From Glycomyces paridis (GTDB lineage: Bacteria; Actinomycetota; Actinomycetes; Mycobacteriales; Micromonosporaceae), in the NCBI RefSeq assembly GCF_004912155.1, contig NZ_STGX01000001.1, positions 379,121 through 443,120 on the forward strand: a stretch of 64,000 bases of DNA, read 5' to 3'. Below the pieces are notes generated by a model. The model was not told the origin of the DNA and ran no database searches. It worked only from the letters and a program-made list of their open reading frames with translations. A program made the position numbers and the translations under genes. Below, in pieces: positions 7,586 through 17,209 of this stretch (position 1 is the stretch's first letter; each line of letters begins with the position of its first letter).

Positions 7586-9343
7586 GTGAACGTCGAACCA
7601 GTGACTCCGCTCGTAGAGGCCGTCGAGACCGCCGTGGTCGACGCCCTCCGACGAGCCCTGCCCGAGACCGGCGGGCCGGAGCCACTGGTGCGACGAAGCG
7701 ACCGCGCCGACTACCAGGCCAACGGCGCCCTCCCGCTCGCCAAGCGGCACGGCCGCAACCCGCGCGAACTCGGCGAGGCCGTCGCCGCCGCGATCGACGC
7801 CCCCGACCTGATCGCGACGGCCGAGGCCTCCGGTCCCGGCTTCGTCAACATCGCGATCACCAGTGAGGCCGTCTGGAAGCAGGTGGCCGCGCGCCTCGAC
7901 GCCGACCGGCTCGGCGTCGGCCTCCCGCTGGCGGGCGAGCGGATCGTCGTCGACTACTCCGGCCCGAACGTCGCCAAGGAGATGCACGTCGGCCACCTGC
8001 GCACCACGATCATCGGCGACGCCCTCGCGCGCCTCGCCGAAGCGTTGGGCGCCACGGTGATCCGCCAGAACCACCTGGGGGACTGGGGCACCCAGTTCGG
8101 GATGCTCATCCAGTACCTGAGTGAGCACCCCGAGGCCGAATGGCACCGTGCCGACGAGGCCGACCCGACCGCGAACGTCGCCGTCCTCGACAGGCTCTAC
8201 CGCGAGGCGCGCGCCGTCTTCGACGCCGACCCCGCATTCAAGGAGCGCGCCCGCGCCCGCGTCGTCGCCCTCCAAGGCGGCGACGAGGACTCGCGCCGCG
8301 TCTGGGGCGACCTGGTCGACGTCTCCGCGGCGGCCTTCGACGCGATCTACGAGCGCCTCGGCGTCGGCCTCACCGCGGCCGACCTCGCGGGCGAGTCGAC
8401 CTACAACCACCTCCTCGACGGCGTCGTCGCCGAACTCGTGGAGGCCGGGATCGCCGTCGAGTCCGAAGGGGCCCTGTGCGTCTTCTTCGAGGACGTCACC
8501 GGCCCCGACGGCGAACCCGTCCCGTTGCTGCTGCGCAAGGCCGACGGCGGCTACGGTTACGCCGCCACCGACCTCGCCGCGATCCGCCACCGCATCGGCG
8601 ACCTCAAGGCCGACCGCATCCTCTACGTCGTGGACGCCCGCCAGGCTCTCCACTTCAAGCAGGTCTTCGCCACCGCGCGCCGCGCGGGCTGGCTCTCAGG
8701 CGACGTCGAGGCCGTCCACGTGCCCTTCGGCACCGTTCTCGGCCCCGACGGCAGGCCCTACAAGACCCGCTCGGGCGGCACGGTCCGCCTCATGGGCCTC
8801 ATCGACGAGGCGATCGCCAAGGCGGGCGCGGTCATCGCCGAGAAGCACCCCGCAGGGGAGGACCTCGCCGAGCTGGCCGCCGCCACCGGGATCGGCGCGG
8901 TCAAGTACGCCGACCTGTCCAACAACCGCATCAAGGACTACGTCTTCGACAGCGACAAGATGGTGGCCCTCACCGGCGACACCGGCGTGTACCTCCAGTA
9001 CGCCCACACCCGCCTCGCCTCGATCCTGCGCAAGGCGGGCGCGATGACCGCCCCCATGGCCCCGGCCGCCCCGATGTCCCGAGAGGAGCGCGCCCTCGCC
9101 CTCCACCTCGACGCCTACGGCGCGGTCCTCGCCGAGGCGATGGCCGAACGCGAACCGCACCGCCTCTGCGGGTACCTCTACGCCCTCGCCCGCGCGTTCA
9201 CCGGCTTCTACGAGGCCAACCCGGTGCTCAAGGCCGAGTCCGACGAGGCCCGCGACAACCGTCTGGCCCTCGTCCGCCTCGCCCGCGAGACCCTCGCCCA
9301 CGGCCTCGGGCTCCTGGGCATCGCAGCCCCCGACCGCATGTGA
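7586..9343 (+). CDS. argS: Arginyl-tRNA synthetase
   Basis: The product (585 residues from this start) is a class I aminoacyl-tRNA synthetase that charges tRNA-Arg. It has the HIGH-type motif HVGHLRTTIIGD after SGPNVAKEM, the ArgRS segment NHLGDWGTQFGML, a C-terminal anticodon-binding region with YLQYAHTRLASILRK, and no canonical KMSKS, as is usual for ArgRS. I chose GTG 7586 because GGAAG lies 5 nt upstream. An in-frame ATG at 7568 would add six residues but has no good ribosome site. A terminator hairpin follows directly. Confidence 0.95.
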   Translation: MNVEPVTPLVEAVETAVVDALRRALPETGGPEPLVRRSDRADYQANGALPLAKRHGRNPRELGEAVAAAIDAPDLIATAEASGPGFVNIAITSEAVWKQVAARLDADRLGVGLPLAGERIVVDYSGPNVAKEMHVGHLRTTIIGDALARLAEALGATVIRQNHLGDWGTQFGMLIQYLSEHPEAEWHRADEADPTANVAVLDRLYREARAVFDADPAFKERARARVVALQGGDEDSRRVWGDLVDVSAAAFDAIYERLGVGLTAADLAGESTYNHLLDGVVAELVEAGIAVESEGALCVFFEDVTGPDGEPVPLLLRKADGGYGYAATDLAAIRHRIGDLKADRILYVVDARQALHFKQVFATARRAGWLSGDVEAVHVPFGTVLGPDGRPYKTRSGGTVRLMGLIDEAIAKAGAVIAEKHPAGEDLAELAAATGIGAVKYADLSNNRIKDYVFDSDKMVALTGDTGVYLQYAHTRLASILRKAGAMTAPMAPAAPMSREERALALHLDAYGAVLAEAMAEREPHRLCGYLYALARAFTGFYEANPVLKAESDEARDNRLALVRLARETLAHGLGLLGIAAPDRM

Positions 9344-9346
9344 CGC

Positions 9347-9376
9347 GACGGAGGGCGCCTCCGGGCGCCCTCCGTC
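9347..9376 (+). terminator. Terminator after argS
   Basis: A perfect 13-bp stem (GACGGAGGGCGCC and its complement) closes a 4-nt loop, starting 4 nt after the argS stop. It is followed by CTCTTCGG rather than a U run, as is typical of actinobacteria. Confidence 0.75.
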
Positions 9377-9395
9377 CTCTTCGGTGCCGCGGGTG

Positions 9396-9423
9396 TTGAC
9401 CGCTCACACCGGGTCGGTAAGGT
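9396..9423 (+). promoter_or_regulatory. SigA-like promoter
   Basis: TTGACC (9396-9401) and TAAGGT (9418-9423) are separated by 16 nt, upstream of the gene starting at 9488. This is one of the few places in the window with a recognisable -35. The predicted leader of about 55 nt ends with a GAAGGA ribosome site. Confidence 0.5.
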
Positions 9424-9487
9424 CGGTCTCCACGACCCTTTACCGTCTCCCGGACGGGCGGCGGCCGTTTGAAGGACGAAACCGGCA

Positions 9488-10888
9488 ATGAGTAGACCTT
9501 CACCCCGCGCCAGCATCCATTCGCACCGGATACCCCGCCCTGCGGACTGGCGGCGCGTGCTCGTCGTCGCGGGCACCGCCCTCGGCCTCGTCGCGGCCAC
9601 CACCGTGGGCGTCGCGTTCGCCATGTCCTCCGGCGGCGACAGCGGCGCCGGAGGCGGTGAACCGGCCGCCCGCGGCTCCGAGTCCGCCTCGCCGTCCCCC
9701 TCTGAATCGCCCGAGGCCTCGCCCGAACCCACCGAGGCCCCCACGACCGCCGCCGAAGCCGACGACGGCCTGTGCAACCGAACCGCAACCGGCGCACCGG
9801 AAGTCACATTGACCGAAGTGGACGCCAACGTCATCGGCAACGGCTCCGAAGGCGACACCGAACCGCTCCCGGCCGCGATCGCCGCCACGCCCTCGGGCAC
9901 CTCCTGGCTCGCCTGGGACGGCACCGACGAGCGCATCCACCTCGCCCGCCTCGACTGCGACGACGCGATCGAGGGCGACCCGATCGACTTCGAGGGCGTC
10001 GACCTCCAGGACGTCATCGCCGACGCCGAGGGCGTCACCGTTCTCGTCACCCGCGAAGGCGACTGCGGCCCGGGCGACCTGTGCGGCGGCGAGTCGAGCC
10101 CGTGCCGCACCACCCACATGATCCGCTTCGACAACGCGGGCGAGCAGCAGTGGAACCGCCAGGTCACCAACCTCGGCGACGGCCTCGCCGGCTACGACGA
10201 CGGCGCCCGCTTCACCTGGTGGTACCAGCACCACGGCCGCCTCGCCTCCGACGGCGAGCGCACCGCCGCCTACTTCGGCGTCGCGATCACCGTCGCGAAC
10301 GGGGGCTGCGTCGACATCCACCAGGGCGACCGCATGCAGGTCGTCGACGTGGACGGGAACCTCGCCGACCACCCCGACGCCTTCGCGGTCGGGTGCAGCC
10401 ACTCCTGGACCACCCGCATCGCCTGGAACCCCGACCGCGACGAGTTCGGCATGGTCTGCGCCACCGACAACGCCTGCCGCATCGCCGTCCCCGCCTACAC
10501 CACCGTCGCCGAAGGCACCTGCGACGGCACCCTCTTCGGCGGCGACCTCGTCGCCTCCGGCGACGGCTACTGGACCGCCTGGAGCCAGGGCGGCGAGGCC
10601 CGCCTCGAACACTTCACCGACGGCCCCTCCGACACCACAGTCGACACGGGCGCCCAGACCTCCCACCCCCACCTCGTCGCCTACGCCGACGGCCTCCTCC
10701 TCGCCTGGGAATCCGGCGGCGCCCTCACCGCCCAGGCCTACGACACCACTGGCGAACCCCTCGGCGACCGCTTCGACATCGACGTCCCCGACCACGATTA
10801 CCAGGCCTTCAAGCCCTACCCCGACGCCAGCGCCGCCTACCCCGCCGCCACCGGCGACACCATAACCATCGCCCGCGTCCTCCCATAG
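9488..10888 (+). CDS. Membrane-anchored, cysteine-rich extracellular protein of unknown function
   Basis: This 466-residue protein has a basic N terminus, one hydrophobic helix (residues 23-46) and a Ser/Pro/Glu/Thr-rich spacer (about 50-90). A large extracellular domain follows, with repeated SWLAWDG-, ARFTWWYQ- and YWTAWSQG-like strands that suggest a beta propeller. At least nine cysteines, several in close pairs (GDCGPGDLCGG, SSPCRTTH), suggest disulfide bonds outside the cell. I do not recognise the family. It lies alone between two terminators, with its own promoter at 9396. Confidence 0.65.
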   Translation: MSRPSPRASIHSHRIPRPADWRRVLVVAGTALGLVAATTVGVAFAMSSGGDSGAGGGEPAARGSESASPSPSESPEASPEPTEAPTTAAEADDGLCNRTATGAPEVTLTEVDANVIGNGSEGDTEPLPAAIAATPSGTSWLAWDGTDERIHLARLDCDDAIEGDPIDFEGVDLQDVIADAEGVTVLVTREGDCGPGDLCGGESSPCRTTHMIRFDNAGEQQWNRQVTNLGDGLAGYDDGARFTWWYQHHGRLASDGERTAAYFGVAITVANGGCVDIHQGDRMQVVDVDGNLADHPDAFAVGCSHSWTTRIAWNPDRDEFGMVCATDNACRIAVPAYTTVAEGTCDGTLFGGDLVASGDGYWTAWSQGGEARLEHFTDGPSDTTVDTGAQTSHPHLVAYADGLLLAWESGGALTAQAYDTTGEPLGDRFDIDVPDHDYQAFKPYPDASAAYPAATGDTITIARVLP

Positions 10889-10891
10889 AAA

Positions 10892-10921
10892 GACGGCGAG
10901 GGCCGATCCGCCCTCGCCGTC
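10892..10921 (+). terminator. Terminator
   Basis: A perfect 12-bp stem (GACGGCGAGGGC and complement) with a 6-nt loop, starting 4 nt after the preceding TAG. Confidence 0.7.
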
Positions 10922-11021
10922 ACGACTGGTGCGGTGCCGCGGCCCTCGCAACCGCCCTCGTCCGCACCCGCAAGAGCCGACACACCACGATCTGACCCCG
11001 GCCCCCGCCGCACCCGAAAAG

Positions 11022-11050
11022 CAAAATAGCCCCGACAAAAGTCGAGGCTA
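11022..11050 (-). terminator. Intrinsic terminator of tRNA-Glu
   Basis: Read on the minus strand, a 10-bp stem (TAGCCTCGAC/GTCGGGGCTA, one G-U pair) with a TTTT loop is followed by TTTT. It sits 19 nt beyond the tRNA 3' end and is one of the few terminators here with a real U run. Confidence 0.7.
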
Positions 11051-11069
11051 CGAACTGCATATCTACTTG

Positions 11070-11142
11070 TACTCCCGAGCGGATTCGAACCGCCGTTTCC
11101 GCCTTGAGAGGGCGGCGTCCTAGGCCCCTGGACGACGGGAGC
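11070..11142 (-). tRNA. tRNA-Glu (anticodon CTC)
   Basis: On the minus strand, the acceptor GCTCCCG (from 11142) pairs with CGGGAGT and the discriminator is A. The anticodon stem GCCGCC...GGCGG frames a CTCTCAA loop with anticodon CTC. The T arm contains GGTTCGAATCC. The 3' CCA is not encoded. The G1-U72 pair is a known trait of tRNA-Glu in related bacteria. Confidence 0.93.
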
Positions 11143-11359
11143 TTGCCTTGTTTTCGCGGCGTGCCGCGGCAACGACGACAACTTTACACACATGACCCCC
11201 GGGGTGCGCAAGCGGGATAGGGCTTGTGATGCGGCCGACAGGGGTCGGGGGTGTTGGCGGGCCGGGCCGGCGCCGACACCTTTGCAGGTGTACCCCCGTG
11301 GCGCCGGGCCCGGCCCGCCGAGCGACTGTAGCGCGCCGCGTGCGGCGGCGGCGGTGGAA

Positions 11360-11986
11360 TCACTGGTTGTCGGTCGGGGCCTGGCCGGTGAGTTCGTCGA
11401 GCCAGGAGGCGTCGACGCCGTCGTGGTAGTTGACGAGCTTGGCGGTGTAGGCGGTGTCGCCGACCTTCGCGGCGACGGAGGCGATGACGCCGCCGGTGGT
11501 CAGGCACACCTCGAAGGAGCCGACCGGGGAGTCCTTCGCGCCCTGCACGTCGACGCAGTCGGCGAGTTCCCCGGCGAGCGTCGTGTCCGTGAACACCAGG
11601 GACGCCGAGGCGTCGACCGCGGCCGAGGCGAGCCAGGACGCGACGTCGGCCTCCGGGGGCAGCTTGCCCTCCAGGCGCTGCCCGAGCCACACCTCCATGT
11701 CGCCCTCGCCGGTCCAGCGCTCAGGCCGGTCGCCGACGACCACGGCGGCCGTCCCGGACTCGGGGTCCACAGCGACCAGCACCGACACGCCCGAGTCCTC
11801 CATCAGGTACTCGGCGGTGTAGGCGTGGTCCTCCGCCTCCAGCAGCCGGTCGCTCAGCTCCGTGAGCGCCACCTGGTCCTCCGAGGACTGCTCCTCGCCG
11901 CCGCCTCCGCCCGAGCAGCCGGCGAGGGCCAGCAGCGCCGCGGCGCCGAGCACGGCGCAGCGTCGAAGGGGGTTGTGCACGATCAT
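11360..11986 (-). CDS. Lipoprotein, LppX/LprAFG-like in size
   Basis: The 208-residue product has a lipoprotein signal: a basic start, a hydrophobic stretch and the lipobox LALAGC followed by SGGGGG. The mature part has paired Cys residues (ELADCVDVQ and SFEVCLTT) and alternating strands and helices. Size and topology recall actinobacterial lipid- or ligand-binding lipoproteins, but similarity is not obvious by eye. The start is the ATG at 11986, since reading further upstream would place an arginine-rich tail before the signal peptide. It is divergent from eno. Confidence 0.7.
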   Translation of the reverse strand: MIVHNPLRRCAVLGAAALLALAGCSGGGGGEEQSSEDQVALTELSDRLLEAEDHAYTAEYLMEDSGVSVLVAVDPESGTAAVVVGDRPERWTGEGDMEVWLGQRLEGKLPPEADVASWLASAAVDASASLVFTDTTLAGELADCVDVQGAKDSPVGSFEVCLTTGGVIASVAAKVGDTAYTAKLVNYHDGVDASWLDELTGQAPTDNQ

Positions 11987-13604
<1,618 letters not shown>

Positions 13605-13625
13605 GGCCCGCTCTCACGCGAGTGG

Positions 13626-13655
13626 AAGGCCTCCGCGCTTCGGCGCGGAGGCCTT
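13626..13655 (+). terminator. Terminator after eno
   Basis: A perfect 13-bp GC-rich stem closes a TTCG tetraloop. It separates eno from the leaderless-type promoter of ftsB. Confidence 0.75.
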
Positions 13656-13673
13656 CGCCGTCCCCGCATCGAC

Positions 13674-13679
13674 TAGGCT
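13674..13679 (+). promoter_or_regulatory. Candidate -10 for leaderless ftsB
   Basis: TAGGCT lies 6 nt before the GTG start at 13686. No ribosome site and no clear -35 are present. Confidence 0.4.
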
Positions 13680-13685
13680 GGGCCC

Positions 13686-14213
13686 GTGAACGCGAGCCGC
13701 CGACCCAGCCGCCCCGGAGGGCGATCCACCGGCCCCGGCCGCACCCGCGCCGCCCGCCGCCCCGCCCCCGGGACGGTCGCCCGCGCCGAGGTCAAACGCG
13801 TCCGCTACCGGCCCGACCGCAAGCTCTCCCGCCGCGCCGCCGTCCTCGCGCTGGTCCTGTCGGCGCTGGCCCTCGCCTACGCGTATCCGCTGCGGACCTA
13901 CGTCGAGCAGCGCATCGAGATCAACCGGCTCGAAGCCGAGCAGTCGGCGCAGCAGGAGCGCATCGCCGACCTGGAGGCCGAGCGCCTCAAGTGGGACGAC
14001 CCGGAGTACGTCAAGGCGCAGATCCGTTCGAGCCTGCTGCTGGTGCCGCCCGGGGAGGACCTCGTCATCGTCATCGACGAGGACGACCCGAAGCACACCG
14101 GTGGCGCGGACGACGCCGAGGGGGCCGACCCGGCTTGGTACGACGAGCTCGCCGCTACCTTTGAAGACGCCGACCGGCTCGACCCAGACGAAACCGAGGA
14201 ACCAGCGGAGTGA
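13686..14213 (+). CDS. ftsB: FtsB/DivIC-like septum formation initiator
   Basis: The 175-residue bitopic protein has a long basic cytoplasmic tail (1-50), one membrane helix (about 51-69), a short coiled coil (72-101) with heptad Leu/Ile, and the family motif WDDPEYVKAQIR right after it. An acidic C-terminal tail follows. FtsB works with FtsL and FtsQ in the divisome that activates septal wall synthesis. The tails are longer than in E. coli FtsB (about 100 residues), as is usual in actinobacteria. It is followed 4 nt later by the DUF501 gene. Confidence 0.9.
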   Translation: MNASRRPSRPGGRSTGPGRTRAARRPAPGTVARAEVKRVRYRPDRKLSRRAAVLALVLSALALAYAYPLRTYVEQRIEINRLEAEQSAQQERIADLEAERLKWDDPEYVKAQIRSSLLLVPPGEDLVIVIDEDDPKHTGGADDAEGADPAWYDELAATFEDADRLDPDETEEPAE

Positions 14214-14217
14214 CCAA

Positions 14218-14745
14218 GTGAAGCCCGAAGCGTGGCCCCAAGAACCCGAAGCGGTGACCGAGGCCGACGCCCGGGCCGTCTCCGCGCAGCTCGGCCGCCC
14301 GATCCGCGGCGCCCGCGCCGTGGCCTGGCGCTGCCCGTGCGGGCAGCCCGCCGTGGTCGAGACCGAGCCGCGCCTGCCCGACGGCTCGCCCTTCCCGACG
14401 ACGTATTACCTGACCTGCACCAAGGCCGCTTCGGCGATCGGCAGGCTGGAGGGCGGCGGGGTCATGAAGGACATGAACGAGCGGCTCGCCGCCGATCCGG
14501 AGCTCGCCGCGCGCCACCGCCGCGCCCACGAGGACTACCTCGCGCGCCGCGCGCGGCTCGGCGAGGTCCCCGAGATCGCCGGCGTCTCGGCGGGCGGCCT
14601 GCCCGACCGCGTCAAGTGCCTGCACGCCCTGGTCGGCCACGCGCTCGCGGCCGGGCCGGGCGTCGACCCGATGGGGGACGAGGCGATCGCGATGCTCCCC
14701 GAGTGGTGGAAGAGCGGCGGCTGCGGGACGGAGGCCGGCGAATGA
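14218..14745 (+). CDS. DUF501 family protein
   Basis: This 175-residue protein matches the DUF501 pattern: RPIRGARAVAWRCPCG near residue 24, TTYYLTCTKAASAIGRLE, and a C-terminal region with DRVKCLHALVGHALA. The CPC and other Cys/His residues could bind a metal. The function is unknown, but the gene nearly always lies between ftsB and ppx in actinobacteria, as here. The GTG start has GGAG about 10 nt upstream. Its TGA overlaps the ppx ATG. Confidence 0.88.
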   Translation: MKPEAWPQEPEAVTEADARAVSAQLGRPIRGARAVAWRCPCGQPAVVETEPRLPDGSPFPTTYYLTCTKAASAIGRLEGGGVMKDMNERLAADPELAARHRRAHEDYLARRARLGEVPEIAGVSAGGLPDRVKCLHALVGHALAAGPGVDPMGDEAIAMLPEWWKSGGCGTEAGE

Positions 14746-15662
14746 CCCGACGCGTTGCCGGGATCGACTGCGGCACCAACTCGATCCGCCTGCTCATCGC
14801 CGACCTCGACGAGGCCGGGCGCCTGCACGACGTGGTGCGCCGCATGGAGGTCGTGCGCCTCGGCGAAGGCGTCGACCGGACCGGCCGCCTCTCCGAGGCC
14901 GCCCTGGAGCGCACCCGGGCCGCCCTTGCCGACTACACGGCGCAGATCCGCGAGCACGGCGCCGAGGCGGTCCGCATGGTCGCCACCTCCGCGAGCCGCG
15001 ACGCGGCGAACGCCGCCGACTTCACCGCGATGGTCGCGTCCGTCCTCGGCCGGGAGCCGGAGGTCATCACCGGCGACGAGGAGGCCCGGCTCTCCTTCAC
15101 CGGCGCGGTCGCGACGCTGCCCGCGCACGAGGGCCAGCGCCTGCTGCTGGACATCGGCGGCGGCTCGACGGAGTTCGTGCGCGGCGACGGCGCCGAGGTG
15201 CTCGCGGCGATCTCGGTGGACGTCGGCTGCGTGCGCATGACCGAGCGCCACCTCCACTCCGACCCGCCGCTGGAGTCCGAACTGGACGCGGCGGTCGCCG
15301 ACGTGACCGCCGTGGCGGACAAGGCGCTCGCGGTGGCCGACGCGGACCGGCAGGCGACCGAGCTCGTGGCGGTCGCGGGGACGGCGACGACCATCGCCGC
15401 GATCGCGTTGGGCCTCAAGGCGTACGACGCCGAGGCGATCGACGGGACGCGGTTGACGTACGCGCAGGTCGCCGCCGTGGCCGCGGATCTGGCCGCGGCC
15501 GGTCACGCCGAGCGCCTGGCGATCCCGGTCATGCACCCGGGCCGGGCCGACGTCATCGTCGGGGGCGCCGTGGTGCTGCGGACCATCATGGAGCGCAGCG
15601 GGATCGACGAGGTTCTCATCAGCGAGCACGACATCCTCGACGGCATCGCACTGTCCGCTTGA
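14742..15662 (+). CDS. ppx: Exopolyphosphatase / pppGpp phosphatase (Ppx/GppA)
   Basis: This 306-residue ASKHA-fold hydrolase releases phosphate from polyphosphate or pppGpp. The N-terminal phosphate-1 motif is IDCGTNSIRLLI, the catalytic-base region is EVITGDEEARLSF, and the second phosphate motif is LLLDIGGGSTEFV. Near the C terminus, VAGTATTIAAI and HPGRADVIVGGAVV follow the family pattern. It is of the short actinobacterial Ppx1 type, without the C-terminal HD domain. Start and stop overlap (ATGA) with DUF501, so translation is probably coupled. Confidence 0.93.
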   Translation: MTRRVAGIDCGTNSIRLLIADLDEAGRLHDVVRRMEVVRLGEGVDRTGRLSEAALERTRAALADYTAQIREHGAEAVRMVATSASRDAANAADFTAMVASVLGREPEVITGDEEARLSFTGAVATLPAHEGQRLLLDIGGGSTEFVRGDGAEVLAAISVDVGCVRMTERHLHSDPPLESELDAAVADVTAVADKALAVADADRQATELVAVAGTATTIAAIALGLKAYDAEAIDGTRLTYAQVAAVAADLAAAGHAERLAIPVMHPGRADVIVGGAVVLRTIMERSGIDEVLISEHDILDGIALSA

Positions 15663-15668
15663 GACGGT

Positions 15669-15702
15669 GAAGGAGGGCCCCGCGATCGCGGGGCCCTCCT
15701 TC
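15669..15702. terminator. Bidirectional terminator
   Basis: A 34-nt perfect palindrome (16-bp arms beginning GAAGGAGGGCCCCGCG) lies between the convergent ppx and the membrane-protein gene at 15712-16377. It reads into CTTCA on one side and TTCACCG on the other, so it can serve both. Confidence 0.75.
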
Positions 15703-15711
15703 ATGTCCGGC

Positions 15712-16377
15712 CTAGGCCTTGCGGCCCGCGGCGCGCCACAGTTCGGCGGCGAGCCACAGCGCGGCGACGGCGACCAAAGCGCCCCAGGCGATGCGCCCGG
15801 CGTGCGGCAGGAAGTACTGCGGCAGCATGGCGACCAGGAGCGCGGCGAGCGGGACGGCGCTCCAGCGGTTGAGGACGCCCGAGCGCCAGACGGCGACGGC
15901 GGCGAGGACGGCGGCGACCGCGATGAGCGCCAGGCCGATCGCGAACACGGTCATGGCGGTGGCGTCGTAGCGGAAGGCGTCGCCGACCTCGGTGAGGCTC
16001 GCGTCCCCGTCGGCGACGGCGCGGGCGCCGATGGCCTTGAGTCCGTAGACCTCCGCGCCGTAGTAGGAGATCGTCAGCGCCGACCCGATGTAGCCGACGG
16101 TGGCGGCGAGGAACGCGGTCTTCTCGTTGCGCGTCCCTTCAAAGAATCCACGGAGGGCGCCGTAGCCGAGCGGGACGAGGATGAGGGCGACGATGGCGGC
16201 GACGTGGGCGACCGACCAGCCGACGGAGGTCCAGGACTCGGCGCCTTCGAGGGTGGTCTGGTCGGCGCGCGGCGCGGCGGCCTCGTAGAGGGCGAACAGC
16301 AGACCCGCGAGGCCGAAGGCGAAGGCGCCCATGCGGGCTCGGGGGTCGGGGGAGGCGGGTGCGTGGGGGAGGGACAT
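15712..16377 (-). CDS. Six-helix membrane protein of unknown function
   Basis: The 221-residue product has about six hydrophobic segments separated by short charged loops, for example GAFAFGLAGLLFALYEAA, SVAHVAAIVALILVPLGYG and FAIGLALIAVAAVLAAVAVW. I do not recognise the family. The start is the ATG at 16377 preceded by a GGGAGG-like ribosome site; longer in-frame readings run into the regulatory region. It is divergent from a TetR regulator 119 nt away and is the likely target of that regulator. Confidence 0.7.
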   Translation of the reverse strand: MSLPHAPASPDPRARMGAFAFGLAGLLFALYEAAAPRADQTTLEGAESWTSVGWSVAHVAAIVALILVPLGYGALRGFFEGTRNEKTAFLAATVGYIGSALTISYYGAEVYGLKAIGARAVADGDASLTEVGDAFRYDATAMTVFAIGLALIAVAAVLAAVAVWRSGVLNRWSAVPLAALLVAMLPQYFLPHAGRIAWGALVAVAALWLAAELWRAAGRKA

Positions 16378-16411
16378 GGGGGCTCCTAGGTGGTTCACCG
16401 CTCCATTATGC

Positions 16412-16476
16412 GAGCAGTGCTCTCTGTTGTGAGCAATGATTGCACACCCGTCCCGAAGCCGCAAGAGCGGTGCTCT
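16412..16476. promoter_or_regulatory. Twin operator sites of the TetR regulator
   Basis: Two near-identical sequences, GAGCAGTGCTCTC (16412-16424) and GAGCGGTGCTCTC (16465-16477), lie 53 nt (five helical turns) apart between the divergent genes. A further palindrome, GCAATGATTGC (16433-16443), lies between them. The right-hand site lies just upstream of the -10 (TACACT, 16485-16490) of the tetR gene, so the regulator probably represses itself and the divergent membrane protein. Confidence 0.6.
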
Positions 16477-16496
16477 CGTTTCGGTACACTGAGGCG

Positions 16497-17189
16497 ATGA
16501 ACGCGCCGAGAACCGCCAGAGAACGCGCCCGCATCGAACTGACCAGGGAGATCCTCCAGGCCGCCCGCAGGCAGCTCGGCGAGGTCGGCGCCGTCGGCCT
16601 CTCACTGCGATCGGTGGCCCGCGAACTCGGCATGGCCTCCTCGGCGATCTACCGCTACTTCGCCAGCCGCGACGAACTCCTCACCGCGCTGCTCGTGGAG
16701 TCCTACACCGAGATCGGCGACGCCGCCGAAGGCGCCGACGACCCGGCCGCCCGCCCCGCCGAGCGCTGGCTGGCCGTCTGGCGCGGCGTGCGCGAATGGT
16801 CCCTCGCCAACCGGCACGAGTACGCGCTGCTCTTCGGCACCCCCGTCCCCGGGTACGCCGCACCGCACCTCACCACGCAGATCGCCGGGCGGATGCCCCT
16901 GACCCTCGCCCGCATCACCGCCGACGCCAAGCGCGCGGGCCTGCTCGACCCGCCGCCGGCCCCCGTCTGCGACCCGTCCGCGATCACGCCCGAGATGCTC
17001 GTCCTGTTGGAGGGCATGGCGTTCAGCGTCGACGAGACGGCACGGCTCATCCTCGCCTGGAACCGCCTGGTCGGCGTCATCGGCTACGAACTCCACGGCC
17101 ACCTGGAGAACGTCACCGCCGACGACGCGGCCTTCTTCGACTACACCGCCCGCACCGCCGCCGCCTTCAACGGCATCGCGACCGGCTGA
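16497..17189 (+). CDS. TetR-family transcriptional regulator
   Basis: The 230-residue protein has an N-terminal TetR helix-turn-helix (LSLRSVARELGMASSAIYRYF, shown by the SxxAIYxYF pattern at about residues 38-60) and an all-helical ligand-binding C-terminal half of the type often annotated WHG. The ATG is 6 nt after a TACACT -10, which suggests a leaderless message. Together with the divergent membrane protein and the twin operators this forms a local repressor-target pair. The ligand is unknown. Confidence 0.9.
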   Translation: MNAPRTARERARIELTREILQAARRQLGEVGAVGLSLRSVARELGMASSAIYRYFASRDELLTALLVESYTEIGDAAEGADDPAARPAERWLAVWRGVREWSLANRHEYALLFGTPVPGYAAPHLTTQIAGRMPLTLARITADAKRAGLLDPPPAPVCDPSAITPEMLVLLEGMAFSVDETARLILAWNRLVGVIGYELHGHLENVTADDAAFFDYTARTAAAFNGIATG

Positions 17190-17209
17190 GCGCTCAGCCG
17201 CGCAGGTAC

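Noticed and set aside
10929-11123. 64-codon plus-strand frame
   Set aside because: It runs through the terminator and body of the minus-strand tRNA-Glu gene.
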